Assembly: GCF_016735115.1 (NCBI RefSeq)
Contig: NZ_JAERQJ010000001.1
Location: 841,501 to 905,500 of the forward strand
Length of the DNA: 64,000 nucleotides
Direction: 5' to 3'
DNA from: Aquimarina mytili
Lineage (GTDB): Bacteria; Bacteroidota; Bacteroidia; Flavobacteriales; Flavobacteriaceae
Part shown: positions 18,359 through 26,203 of the stretch, one piece after another
Layout: the number at the start of each line of letters is the position of its first letter
How positions within the stretch are numbered: position 1 is the stretch's first letter
The notes under the pieces: model-generated
Told to the model about the DNA's origin: nothing
Database searches by the model: none
The model's input: the letters and a program-made list of their open reading frames with translations, nothing else
Made by a program: the position numbers and the translations under genes

Positions 18359-20179
18359 CTAAGTTTTTGGAATATTGAAATTAAGCGTTACTCTGGTTCC
18401 TTCATTAGGAATTGAGTTAATAAATATTCTTCCATCAATATAATTCATTCGTTCTTTCATAAAAAATAACCCCATTCCTCCTTCGGCTTTATTCGTTGGT
18501 TTAGAAGGGATTGTTTTAATGTCAAATCCTTTTCCGTTATCGCTTATGGTTATGCTTAAAAGGGTGTCTGAATGATTTACAGAAATCATTATATAACTTG
18601 ATTGTGCATATTTAATTGCATTATTTACCGCTTCTTGTGTAACACGATACAGATTAGTCTCGATTAACGTGTCAAAACGTTGATCAAAATTGGAATTATT
18701 TTCAAAAATGATATTCTTACCCGTTAATTTAGAGAGTTCTTTTGCCATTTTTTGAAGTGCAATAGAAATTCCATAATCTTTTAGCTCTGGCGGAGTAAGG
18801 TTAAATGTCGCAATACGTATACCTTGGATCAGGTCTTCAGATATTTTTTTTAAACCTTCAATCCTAAGATTGGCTTTTTCAATATTACTAAGATTAATAG
18901 ATTCGATATTTAACTTCAGTGCAGTTAACATTTGCCCTATGCTGTCATGGATCTCTTTTGCAATTCGCTTTCGTTCTTCTTCTTGAGCTTCTACAATTTG
19001 ACTAGCATTAGATTTTTGTACCTCTTCCTTTTCCTTATACCGAGCTGCATTTAATCGTTCAACTTCGTTTTGAGCTTCTTTTCGTTTTGAAATATCTGAG
19101 CATAATACTAACCTTTCTGATAAACCTGATTCTTTATAGACGGTAAGTATTGTTATATCCAACCATATTTTTTGTCCTAATATAGTATCAAACTCAAATT
19201 CTTCATTAAAGACTCCACCTTTGTTTTGGGTAATAAGATCATCCAATCTACTTTTTTGAACTTCACTCAAATTCATATAATCTGAAAGCTGTTTTCTTTG
19301 ATAATTATGCTCTACACCTAATAAATCAGCAAAGCGTCCTCCTAAACTGAGTATGGCTCCATATTCATCAACTCTCGCATATAACAAGGTTTGATCAATG
19401 GCTCTGGTTAGCGAAACTAATTCTTGTATGTTTTCTTCTTGAACTTTTCTTAATTCATCTGCCCTGGATGCCATTTGTTCGGCTTTTTCTTGAGCAACCA
19501 ATAAGTTAGAGATTGTCTTTTTTATACTCAAAGCTACAGGTCGAAAAAGCAACAAAAATTCGAAAATCAGAATTAGAATTATCAGGCAAAACAATAACAA
19601 TTCGATTTTCTTTAAGCTAGCCACTTTCTGTTGTGCTTCTTTTTCATATTGAAATACAATGGCGTCCATTTGTTTCAAGAAGAAAGGTTCGTTCAAAATA
19701 ACGGCTTCTAGATGAGGTTTTAATTGTTGATGATCTATAGAGTCTTTTCTGGTTAATTGAATCGCTTTTATACTACTTTGGTAAATCGAATTAAAATATG
19801 GCTGTAAAGCCACAAACATTTGTTTAATCTTAAGGCTGTCTTTACTTTCTTTCTGTATTGAATCATTATACTGTATAAGGCTTTGATGAGATTGCTGCCA
19901 AAGTTCGAGAGTAGATTCGAGCTCTTTAATGTATGACGTTTTAAGTCTATTATTCTTTACATCGGATAATAGAAGAATTTCTTTAGATAATTTTTGGCTT
20001 AACATTCGCTGTCTCCCTGAGATGTTAATAATCCTAGAATCATCAATTTGTGAATTTAGATAGCGTTGGATAAAAAATTGACCTCCAATAGTGAATATAG
20101 CAATAGCGCCTAATGCAATGATGTATATTTTACTTAGGCGTTCAAATGTTTGGTGGTCTAAGGTTTCTTTTCTATTCAA
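18359..20179 (-). CDS. Sensor histidine kinase with PilJ/NIT-like nitrate sensor domain
   Basis: Membrane sensor kinase (606 residues), probably the nitrate/nitrite sensor of this cluster. TM1 (about 17-38) is followed by a periplasmic helical domain with a P-box-like motif IINISGRQRMLSQKLSK (about 50-66), as in PilJ N-terminal and NarX-type sensors. TM2 lies at about 193-213. A coiled-coil linker, a PAS domain (about 265-360) and a HisKA_3 dimerisation domain follow, with phospho-acceptor His in KRIAKEIHDSIGQ (about residue 411). A HATPase domain closes the protein (NNAIKYAQ, DNGKGFD, GGMGLFFMKER). HisKA_3 kinases pair with NarL-type regulators, and the one at 25513 is the obvious partner. 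It is the last gene of nirB-nirD-DUF4202-kinase. Confidence 0.88.
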   Translation of the reverse strand: MNRKETLDHQTFERLSKIYIIALGAIAIFTIGGQFFIQRYLNSQIDDSRIINISGRQRMLSQKLSKEILLLSDVKNNRLKTSYIKELESTLELWQQSHQSLIQYNDSIQKESKDSLKIKQMFVALQPYFNSIYQSSIKAIQLTRKDSIDHQQLKPHLEAVILNEPFFLKQMDAIVFQYEKEAQQKVASLKKIELLLFCLIILILIFEFLLLFRPVALSIKKTISNLLVAQEKAEQMASRADELRKVQEENIQELVSLTRAIDQTLLYARVDEYGAILSLGGRFADLLGVEHNYQRKQLSDYMNLSEVQKSRLDDLITQNKGGVFNEEFEFDTILGQKIWLDITILTVYKESGLSERLVLCSDISKRKEAQNEVERLNAARYKEKEEVQKSNASQIVEAQEEERKRIAKEIHDSIGQMLTALKLNIESINLSNIEKANLRIEGLKKISEDLIQGIRIATFNLTPPELKDYGISIALQKMAKELSKLTGKNIIFENNSNFDQRFDTLIETNLYRVTQEAVNNAIKYAQSSYIMISVNHSDTLLSITISDNGKGFDIKTIPSKPTNKAEGGMGLFFMKERMNYIDGRIFINSIPNEGTRVTLNFNIPKT

Positions 20180-20189
20180 TGCAACAGGA

Positions 20190-20777
20190 TTATGCCAAAG
20201 CTCGTTTTATCAAATCTAATGCTTTTTCTGAATATGATAGTTTTAATGCTGCTTTATGACCTTTTTCAGACATTTTTCTCCAGGTTTTTTGCAAAATATC
20301 GATTACTTTTTCATCGTTGTGTTTTGCTGAAAACTCTTCGTAGTAATATGCTAAAAAGACTAAACAAATTACATCTTCCAAGGTTTGAGTTTCCTCGTCT
20401 TTTTTTAATTTCTTTTTTTGAAGTAAAAAGGATACTCTCTGGATAATATCATCATCATATCCTATTTCTTGAAGAATTGTTGACGCTTTTGAGGCATGAA
20501 ATTTTTTAAGTTCTTCTCTCCATTTTAGATAGCCAACACGGTCCATAGGGTAGCTGTCTCTAGGAATTTCCCAACGACAAATGTGTTGAGATCTGGCCGC
20601 AAGCTTTAAAGCCTCTGAGGCATTTGAATCAAAATTTTCCAGAGTTTTGGTCATACGTTGCCCATAAATTAATTCTTTAGGAACTAAGTTTCCATCAATT
20701 TTTTCGGAATTGGGATCCTTAGCATTAACTTCATCAAATACTTTGTAAGCCTTAAGTAATAATTTTTCAGAAGACAT
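20190..20777 (-). CDS. DUF4202 domain protein in the nitrite reductase operon
   Basis: A 195-residue soluble protein of the DUF4202 family, with unknown biochemical function. Recognisable features are the N-terminal KAYKVFDEVNAKDPN, LVPKELIYGQRMTKTLENF, the His/Arg-rich LAARSQHICRWEIPRDSYPMDRVGYLKWREELKKFHA, and VSFLLQKKKLKKDEETQTLEDVICLVFLAYYYEEF. The conserved His, Arg and acidic residues resemble an HD-like helical metal site, which is my inference. It sits between nirD (64 nt gap) and the sensor kinase (10 nt gap), so it is co-transcribed with nitrite reduction. I see no signal peptide or membrane segment. Confidence 0.85.
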   Translation of the reverse strand: MSSEKLLLKAYKVFDEVNAKDPNSEKIDGNLVPKELIYGQRMTKTLENFDSNASEALKLAARSQHICRWEIPRDSYPMDRVGYLKWREELKKFHASKASTILQEIGYDDDIIQRVSFLLQKKKLKKDEETQTLEDVICLVFLAYYYEEFSAKHNDEKVIDILQKTWRKMSEKGHKAALKLSYSEKALDLIKRALA

Positions 20778-20841
20778 AAAATAGTTTATAATTGGTAAGC
20801 TACCAAAGTTAGTACTTTTTGTACCTTAATCAAATAATCCT

Positions 20842-21231
20842 TTATTCTGAAAAACCAATGTATACGACATCATTTTCAATTTTTACGGGGTATGTGGCAA
20901 TGGCATCTAAATCTCCATTTAGATTTTCTCCATTCTCTAGAGAAAACGTTTTTTTATGCATTGGGCAGGCTACCTTTGGTATCCCATTTTGATCACCTAT
21001 CATACCACGGCTCAACACCATCTCCATTTTGTGAGGGCAAACATTCTGACAGGCATACCATTTGTTTTTTCTTTCGAAATTAAAAATGGCTATTTGTTTT
21101 TCTTTGTATTTGATACAAGCCCCACCATTTTTCGGAAAATCACTAACCTTGGCGGCTTCAAACCATATCTTTACATCTTCTGTCGTTGTAGTTCTATATA
21201 TATCTAAGATTTCTTCCATTTTTTTATTCAT
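20842..21231 (-). CDS. nirD: Nitrite reductase small subunit with full Rieske ligand set
   Basis: Small subunit of assimilatory NAD(P)H nitrite reductase, 129 residues. The start MNKKMEEILDIYRTTTT is used; an internal Met at residue 5 is possible. The Rieske-type fold carries both ligand motifs, C-P-H (VCPHKMEM) and C-P-M-H (ACPMHKKTF), separated by 21 residues, so a [2Fe-2S] cluster is likely. Some NirD proteins, such as that of E. coli, lack these ligands. It lies 32 nt downstream of nirB and upstream of DUF4202 in the same operon. Confidence 0.92.
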   Translation of the reverse strand: MNKKMEEILDIYRTTTTEDVKIWFEAAKVSDFPKNGGACIKYKEKQIAIFNFERKNKWYACQNVCPHKMEMVLSRGMIGDQNGIPKVACPMHKKTFSLENGENLNGDLDAIATYPVKIENDVVYIGFSE

Positions 21232-21263
21232 TTAATTTTATCTTTTTCTTAAAAGATCAATTC

Positions 21264-23777
21264 TTATTTCCAGAGCTTTGGCATTTTTTGATCCCTTAAG
21301 GGAACAAATACAAGATTGTCATCGGGTTGATCGCTATTCACGAAGTGATTAAAACGTTTCATAATTTCTTCATCTCGTATGGCTTGAGTCCACTCACATT
21401 GAAAATTGTGGACCAATGTTGCCATTTCGGCCTCGAGCTCTTCTACCAATTCAAGGGTGTCATCGATTACTACTTGTTTTAGGTATTCTATGCCTCCATC
21501 AAGTTTGTCTAACCACTTAGCTGTTCTTTCTAATGGTGCTGCAGTTCTGATGTAGAACATTAAAAATCGATCAAGATATTTGATTACTGTTTCGTTATCG
21601 ATTTGCTCTGCCAGTAATTCAGCGTGTTTTGGGTTGGCACCTCCATTTCCGCACACATAAAGATTCCATCCTCCTTCAACGGCAATAACCCCAAAGTCTT
21701 TGCAACGAGCCTCGGCGCATTCTCTAATGCATCCAGAAACCCCACCTTTAATTTTATGTGGCGATCGTAATCCTTTGTAACGTTCTTCTAATTCTATGGC
21801 AAAACTTACGCTTTCATCCATACCGTATCGGCACCAGGTGGATCCTACACAACTTTTAACGGTACGTAAAGATTTTCCATAGGCATGTCCGCTTTCGAAA
21901 CCATGATCAATTAAATCTTTCCATATTTTGGGCAGTTGATCCAACCGTGCACCAAAGAAATCTACACGTTGTCCTCCCGTAATTTTAGTATATAACTCAT
22001 ATTTTTTACCCACTTCACCTAAAGCGATTAATTTTTCAGGAGTAATTTCTCCTCCAGGAATTCTGGGCACCACCGAATAAGTACCATTACGTTGAATATT
22101 TGCTAAGAACTTATCGTTAGAATCTTGTATCACTTCTTCTTCATTAGCGGTATCGGCGTAGATGCTGGCCATAATGGATGCAACAACAGGCTTACAGATT
22201 TCGCATCCATCACCTTTTCCATAATGATCCAATACATCATCAAATTTTCTGTATCCTTTTAACTTTATAATATCAAAAAGCTCCTGTCTGTTATATTCAA
22301 GATGTTCGCAAATTGTGTCTTTAACTTCTTTTCCTAAAGATTTTAGAGTTGCATCAACCAAATCTTTGACCATAGGTTTACATCCTCCACATCCTGTTCC
22401 GGCTTTAGTATAACTAAAAACATCGCCAAGATCATTGCATGTTCCGTCTTGAATAGCGTCACAAATAGCGCCTTTGCTTACACTTTCACAAGAGCATATT
22501 TGGGCATCATCAGGTAGATCCATTATATCTCCTAATAAAGAATTACCTTCTCCACGACTACCAAATATTAAGTCTTCGGGATCTTCTGGTAGTGCCATTG
22601 ACGTATCATATATTTGAAAGAGAGCATTATAATCTGACGAATCTCCAACTAAAATTCCTCCAAGAAGTTTAGATCCGTCCTCAGAAACATTGATCCGCTT
22701 ATAAATACCTTTTCTTTTGTTTTCGTAAACGATAGTGTCTATAGTGTTATTTTCTGATAAAGCATCTCCAAAACTTGCTACTTCGGTACCTATCAATTTT
22801 AATTGCGTAGACATATCAATATGATCTATCATGGTTTCAGTGGTATTACCAGTTATTTGAGATACAGCAATGGTTGCCATATCATACCCCGGTGCAACAA
22901 GTCCATAGATCATGTTATTATATAACGCAACTTCTCCTATGGCATAAATACTAGTATCCGAAGTTTTCATGGCATTATCTACAACAACACCGCCGCGTAA
23001 TCCAGTTTCTAGTCCGCATTCTTTCGCAACTTCGTCTCGAGGTCGTATCCCGGCAGAAATCACTAGCATATCTAACTTTAATTCTGACCCATCGATATAT
23101 TGTAATCCTTCGATGGTTTTATCGCCTTGAATATATTTGGTTTGCTTACTTACATGTACATGTAGTCCAAGCTCTTCGATTTTTGCTTGAAGCATATCAC
23201 TACCTCCTTGATCCAACTGTCTAGGCATTAATCTAGGGGCGAACTCTACAACATGAGCTTCAAGTCCTAATTCTTTTACAGCATTTGCAGCTTCAAGACC
23301 TAATAATCCACCGCCAAGTACTGCAGCTTGCGTTTTGCCTTCAGATTTTAGTTTTTTTGCATAGGTTTCAATTGCTTCGAGATCTTCTATAGTTCTATAT
23401 ACAAATACGCCTTCTTTTTCTACTCCCGGAATAGGAGGAACGAATGCTGAGGATCCAGTGGCTAACACTAAGTAGTCGTATGAATATTTAGTACCTCGGT
23501 GGTTAGACACTGTTTTTTCTTCTCTGTTAATTTCGGTAATCATTTCAGAGGTATGAAGATCTATATTATTTTCCTCATACCAATTGGCAGAGCACATACT
23601 TAAATCTTCAGCAGTTTTTCCTGCATAATACTCACTTAAGTGAACCCTATCATAAGCTCTTCTGGGTTCTTCACCAAAAACGGTAAGTTTATATTCGTTG
23701 AATTTTTCTGAGGCCACAAATTTCTCACAAAACTTGTAACCAACCATTCCATTACCAATAACTACTACTTTCTTCAT
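21264..23777 (-). CDS. nirB: Nitrite reductase [NAD(P)H] large subunit
   Basis: Siroheme enzyme reducing nitrite to ammonium in the cytoplasm, 837 residues. Order: FAD/NAD(P)H-binding reductase domain (VVIGNGMVGYKF; AVLGGGLLGLEAAN), Bfd-like [2Fe-2S] segments (ICSCESVSKGAIC..., GTGCGGCKP and GDGCEICKP), a ferredoxin-like half-domain, and the siroheme/[4Fe-4S] domain. The cluster ligands are seen in SCVGSTWCRYG and GCIRECAEARCKD. It is transcribed from its own promoter: the palindrome at 23803 overlaps a TAATTTTG -7 box, and an upstream terminator isolates it from the porin gene. Siroheme synthesis genes are not in the window. Confidence 0.96.
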   Translation of the reverse strand: MKKVVVIGNGMVGYKFCEKFVASEKFNEYKLTVFGEEPRRAYDRVHLSEYYAGKTAEDLSMCSANWYEENNIDLHTSEMITEINREEKTVSNHRGTKYSYDYLVLATGSSAFVPPIPGVEKEGVFVYRTIEDLEAIETYAKKLKSEGKTQAAVLGGGLLGLEAANAVKELGLEAHVVEFAPRLMPRQLDQGGSDMLQAKIEELGLHVHVSKQTKYIQGDKTIEGLQYIDGSELKLDMLVISAGIRPRDEVAKECGLETGLRGGVVVDNAMKTSDTSIYAIGEVALYNNMIYGLVAPGYDMATIAVSQITGNTTETMIDHIDMSTQLKLIGTEVASFGDALSENNTIDTIVYENKRKGIYKRINVSEDGSKLLGGILVGDSSDYNALFQIYDTSMALPEDPEDLIFGSRGEGNSLLGDIMDLPDDAQICSCESVSKGAICDAIQDGTCNDLGDVFSYTKAGTGCGGCKPMVKDLVDATLKSLGKEVKDTICEHLEYNRQELFDIIKLKGYRKFDDVLDHYGKGDGCEICKPVVASIMASIYADTANEEEVIQDSNDKFLANIQRNGTYSVVPRIPGGEITPEKLIALGEVGKKYELYTKITGGQRVDFFGARLDQLPKIWKDLIDHGFESGHAYGKSLRTVKSCVGSTWCRYGMDESVSFAIELEERYKGLRSPHKIKGGVSGCIRECAEARCKDFGVIAVEGGWNLYVCGNGGANPKHAELLAEQIDNETVIKYLDRFLMFYIRTAAPLERTAKWLDKLDGGIEYLKQVVIDDTLELVEELEAEMATLVHNFQCEWTQAIRDEEIMKRFNHFVNSDQPDDNLVFVPLRDQKMPKLWK

Positions 23778-23796
23778 AAATTACGTATTAACAATT

Positions 23797-23821
23797 CAAA
23801 ATTAAGTATTAATACTTAATT
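23797..23821 (-). promoter_or_regulatory. Nitrate-regulon palindrome fused to -7 box, nirB promoter
   Basis: A perfect 22-bp palindrome (23800-23821) contains the 16-bp core TAAGTATTAATACTTA (23803-23818). Read on the minus strand, the last two core bases (TA) begin the -7 box TAATTTTG (23797-23804). Flanking half-sites TTACGTATT (23781-23789) and AATACGTAA (23833-23841) are also mirror images of each other. The nirB ATG is only about 20 nt downstream of the box. Confidence 0.8.
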
Positions 23822-23865
23822 AATTAGTGAATAATACGTAATTATAGCTAGGGGAAATTGACGAT

Positions 23866-23921
23866 TCCAAAAAAATAAACAGTTAACCTTGCTAAAAATG
23901 ATTTTGGCAAGGTTAACTGTT
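23866..23921 (-). terminator. Strong terminator between porin gene and nirB
   Basis: A perfect 15-bp stem: AACAGTTAACCTTGC (23878-23892) pairs with 23907-23921 around a 14-nt loop, followed on the minus strand by a T-rich tail. It ends the porin transcript and leaves nirB dependent on its own promoter. Confidence 0.88.
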
Positions 23922-23940
23922 GTTAAAAATTAGAAATATA

Positions 23941-25260
23941 TTATTGCTCTTCAGTTGGAGTTGGTTTTGGGCTCCATTTTAAGAAATTTGGTTTTACAAC
24001 TAGCATAGCCCATCCCCAATATTGTGCATCTGCCGGTTCTGAAACTCCTTTTAGAATCTCCATAGAGTCAGAAGCAAACATATGAGAATACCCTATTTTC
24101 AAGGTAGCAAATGGCAGTAGTTTTTGAGTATAAACGATATCCAATTCGGTTCCTAGATAATCATCAACATTTGCACCCAGGCTTTCAGCTCCAGCAAAGT
24201 AATGTGCTTTCAATAGTAAACTCGATTTCTCTCCGGTTTTAATTACTGTTTTTGCATAGATATCATTTAATCCAATATTGTTTGCATGATTACCGACATA
24301 AAAATAATCCATATACCCATTAAATTTATGATTGGTACCAAAAATTGGAAAGAATGATTCGATTTCACCATCACTTCCACCATTGTCATCACCACTAAGT
24401 GTTTCGAACCCAAGCCCAAATAATGTTTTCCCTGGTTTGTAGTTAACCTCTAACATAGCATTGTAAGCAGATAGATCGACTTCTTCAGTAAACTCTCCTG
24501 TTTGACCATATATGTTAGCAGTAATAGATAAGCCCTTTGAGGGTTTTGCGACCAAATGTGTTCCAAAGGTTTGACGATTTACATTACCATCAATTGGTGT
24601 TTGACCATCGGTTGGGTCTAAATTTTGATAAGAATTATTAGCAACTAAAAGGCTTGCTGAGAACTTCTCCCAATCTTTATGCAGCCATGCATATATCATT
24701 CCTTTATAGTCGAATACTGCTCTGGCATTTCCCGAGTTATTTGGATCAAAGAGAGTCGTTTGCCGACTAACACCATTTTGATTGAAAGCAACACCAAGAT
24801 CAAACTTAAATCCTTCTTTTGTATATTTAAGTAGAGCCGCATCATGAAAACGTCCTTGCATAGCCCAATCTAGACCTCCAAAGATTCGTTGATCATCATA
24901 CGACAGTGCCTGTCTACCAAGTTTTGTTGACCAGCCACTTCCGAACTTAAAATCAATCCAGGCTTGAGCTAAAGAGAAACTGTTGTTGTTATCTGCAGCT
25001 GCAATTTGGGGTGTATCTCCCCAGACACTTACATCCTGTACACTTACATAAGCTGAGAATTTTTCCTGTTTATATCCAAGCTTTAAGCGAGAGCGTTGTT
25101 GAACAAATATCCCCGCATCAACGCCTTCTGGGATAAGGCTGCCAAAACCGTTTAAATACTCGAATCGAGGTCTGATATCGGCATCAATACTAACCTCTTG
25201 TGCTTTTCCCTTTATTGCCACTACGAATAGAAGTAAGGCAAAATATAACTTGTTTTTCAT
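23941..25260 (-). CDS. Alginate-export-family outer-membrane porin, nitrate-locus associated
   Basis: Predicted outer-membrane beta-barrel of 439 residues with signal peptide MKNKLYFALLLFVVAIKGKAQ. The barrel begins with the family pattern SIDADIRPRFEYLNGFG and FVQQRSRLKLGYKQEKFSAYVSVQDVSVWGDTP, and includes LGRQALSYDDQRIFGGLDWAMQGRFHDA. The family name comes from AlgE-like proteins, but nothing here concerns alginate. It sits directly upstream of nirB and its promoter carries the same palindrome and -7 arrangement, so a nitrate/nitrite uptake porin is a reasonable inference. The last residues (KWSPKPTPTEEQ) extend beyond the barrel. Confidence 0.8.
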   Translation of the reverse strand: MKNKLYFALLLFVVAIKGKAQEVSIDADIRPRFEYLNGFGSLIPEGVDAGIFVQQRSRLKLGYKQEKFSAYVSVQDVSVWGDTPQIAAADNNNSFSLAQAWIDFKFGSGWSTKLGRQALSYDDQRIFGGLDWAMQGRFHDAALLKYTKEGFKFDLGVAFNQNGVSRQTTLFDPNNSGNARAVFDYKGMIYAWLHKDWEKFSASLLVANNSYQNLDPTDGQTPIDGNVNRQTFGTHLVAKPSKGLSITANIYGQTGEFTEEVDLSAYNAMLEVNYKPGKTLFGLGFETLSGDDNGGSDGEIESFFPIFGTNHKFNGYMDYFYVGNHANNIGLNDIYAKTVIKTGEKSSLLLKAHYFAGAESLGANVDDYLGTELDIVYTQKLLPFATLKIGYSHMFASDSMEILKGVSEPADAQYWGWAMLVVKPNFLKWSPKPTPTEEQ

Positions 25261-25350
25261 TTAAAAATAGTTTTATTGTCTTGCAATTGATTACATGACA
25301 AGTTTTGATTCGTCTTTTCTGTTGATTCTATTAGTTATTGATTTATGACT

Positions 25351-25372
25351 CAAATCTAAGTATTAATACTTA
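25351..25372 (-). promoter_or_regulatory. Nitrate-regulon palindrome fused to -7 box, porin promoter
   Basis: TAAGTATTAATACTTA (25357-25372) is a perfect 16-bp palindrome. On the minus strand its final TA starts the -7 box TAGATTTG (25351-25358). The porin ATG is about 90 nt downstream. The geometry is identical to the nirB, nrtA and nasA sites. Confidence 0.8.
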
Positions 25373-25388
25373 TTTTTAGACTTTTTTT

Positions 25389-25445
25389 TATGTAAAAATA
25401 CGTATGCTTTGTTTTCATTTGTTTAAATTTATGTAGCTACTTTTG
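25389..25445 (+). promoter_or_regulatory. Candidate promoter and degenerate operator of the NarL-type regulator
   Basis: TACTTTTG (25438-25445) matches the TAnnTTTG -7 consensus about 70 nt before the regulator ATG. Upstream, TATGTAAAAATACGTA (25389-25404) resembles the nitrate palindrome with several mismatches and could be a weak autoregulatory site. Confidence 0.4.
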
Positions 25446-25512
25446 AATAATTCATATATTTCGTTTATTTGAAAGTAAATATGACCTTTTAATAACTACT
25501 TAGATTAAATAC

Positions 25513-26193
25513 ATGATTAAAATAATATTAGTTGATGATCACTTTATGGTAAGAGATGGTATTCGTGCAATCTTAGAGGAAGAGGATGATTATGAGGTTG
25601 TTGGCGAGGCATCCAATGGAAAAGATGCTATTACATTGGTAAAATCAATCAAACCTGATATTGCTATATGTGATATCCGCATGCCAGAAATGTCGGGTAT
25701 TGAAATGGTTCAGGAAATGATAAAAATGAATGTGCCAACTAAGTTTGTTATGCTGTCTATGCATGATTCTGATGAATATATTTTACAGTCTATTAATGCG
25801 GGTGCAGATGGATATCTTCTGAAAGGTTCTAGTAAGGAAGAGTTTATGAAGGCTCTTTCGGTTGTAAGTAGAGGGGAAAAATACTTTAGTGGTGATGTTT
25901 CTTCAATTTTGGTGAGAAAAATAAAGTCTGAAAAAAATGTTGATGCCTCTGATATGGCTTCCGATGTCATGGAATCAAAAGAAAAGATGCATAACCCATT
26001 TGATTTGACAAAAAGAGAAAATCAAATTCTACGACTTGCTATTTCCGGAAAAACGAACAAAGATATAGCCGAAGAACTTAAAATCAGTAAACGTACTACT
26101 GAAGTTCATCGATTTAATTTGATGAAAAAAATGGGAGTTAAAAATGTGTCTGAACTAAATAATAAGGCTAGGGAATATGGAATGATTCCCTAG
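25513..26193 (+). CDS. NarL/LuxR-family response regulator (nitrate locus)
   Basis: DNA-binding response regulator of 226 residues. The receiver domain has acidic pocket residues in ILVDDHFMVRDGIRAIL and phospho-acceptor Asp54 (AICDIRMPEMSG), with KG at LLKGSSKEEF. The LuxR-type helix-turn-helix spans about 157-222 (LTKRENQILRLAISGKTNKDIAEELKISKRTTEVHRFNLMKKMGVKN). Divergent from the porin-nirB block, it is the likely partner of the sensor kinase at 18359 and the likely reader of the 16-bp palindrome. That link is inferred from gene order and family. Confidence 0.9.
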   Translation: MIKIILVDDHFMVRDGIRAILEEEDDYEVVGEASNGKDAITLVKSIKPDIAICDIRMPEMSGIEMVQEMIKMNVPTKFVMLSMHDSDEYILQSINAGADGYLLKGSSKEEFMKALSVVSRGEKYFSGDVSSILVRKIKSEKNVDASDMASDVMESKEKMHNPFDLTKRENQILRLAISGKTNKDIAEELKISKRTTEVHRFNLMKKMGVKNVSELNNKAREYGMIP

Positions 26194-26203
26194 CCAGTTT
26201 TTT
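26166..26203 (+). terminator. Terminator embedded in the 3' end of the regulator gene
   Basis: GGCTAGGGAAT (26166-26176) pairs perfectly with ATTCCCTAGCC (26185-26195) around an 8-nt loop, followed by AGTTTTTTA. The right arm includes the stop codon of the regulator, so the last codons double as terminator. The convergent gene ends at 26202. Confidence 0.85.

Noticed and set aside
23941-25260. Alginate export function
   Set aside because: No alginate synthesis genes are present; only the barrel family name suggests it. Nitrate-type promoter and gene neighbours argue otherwise.
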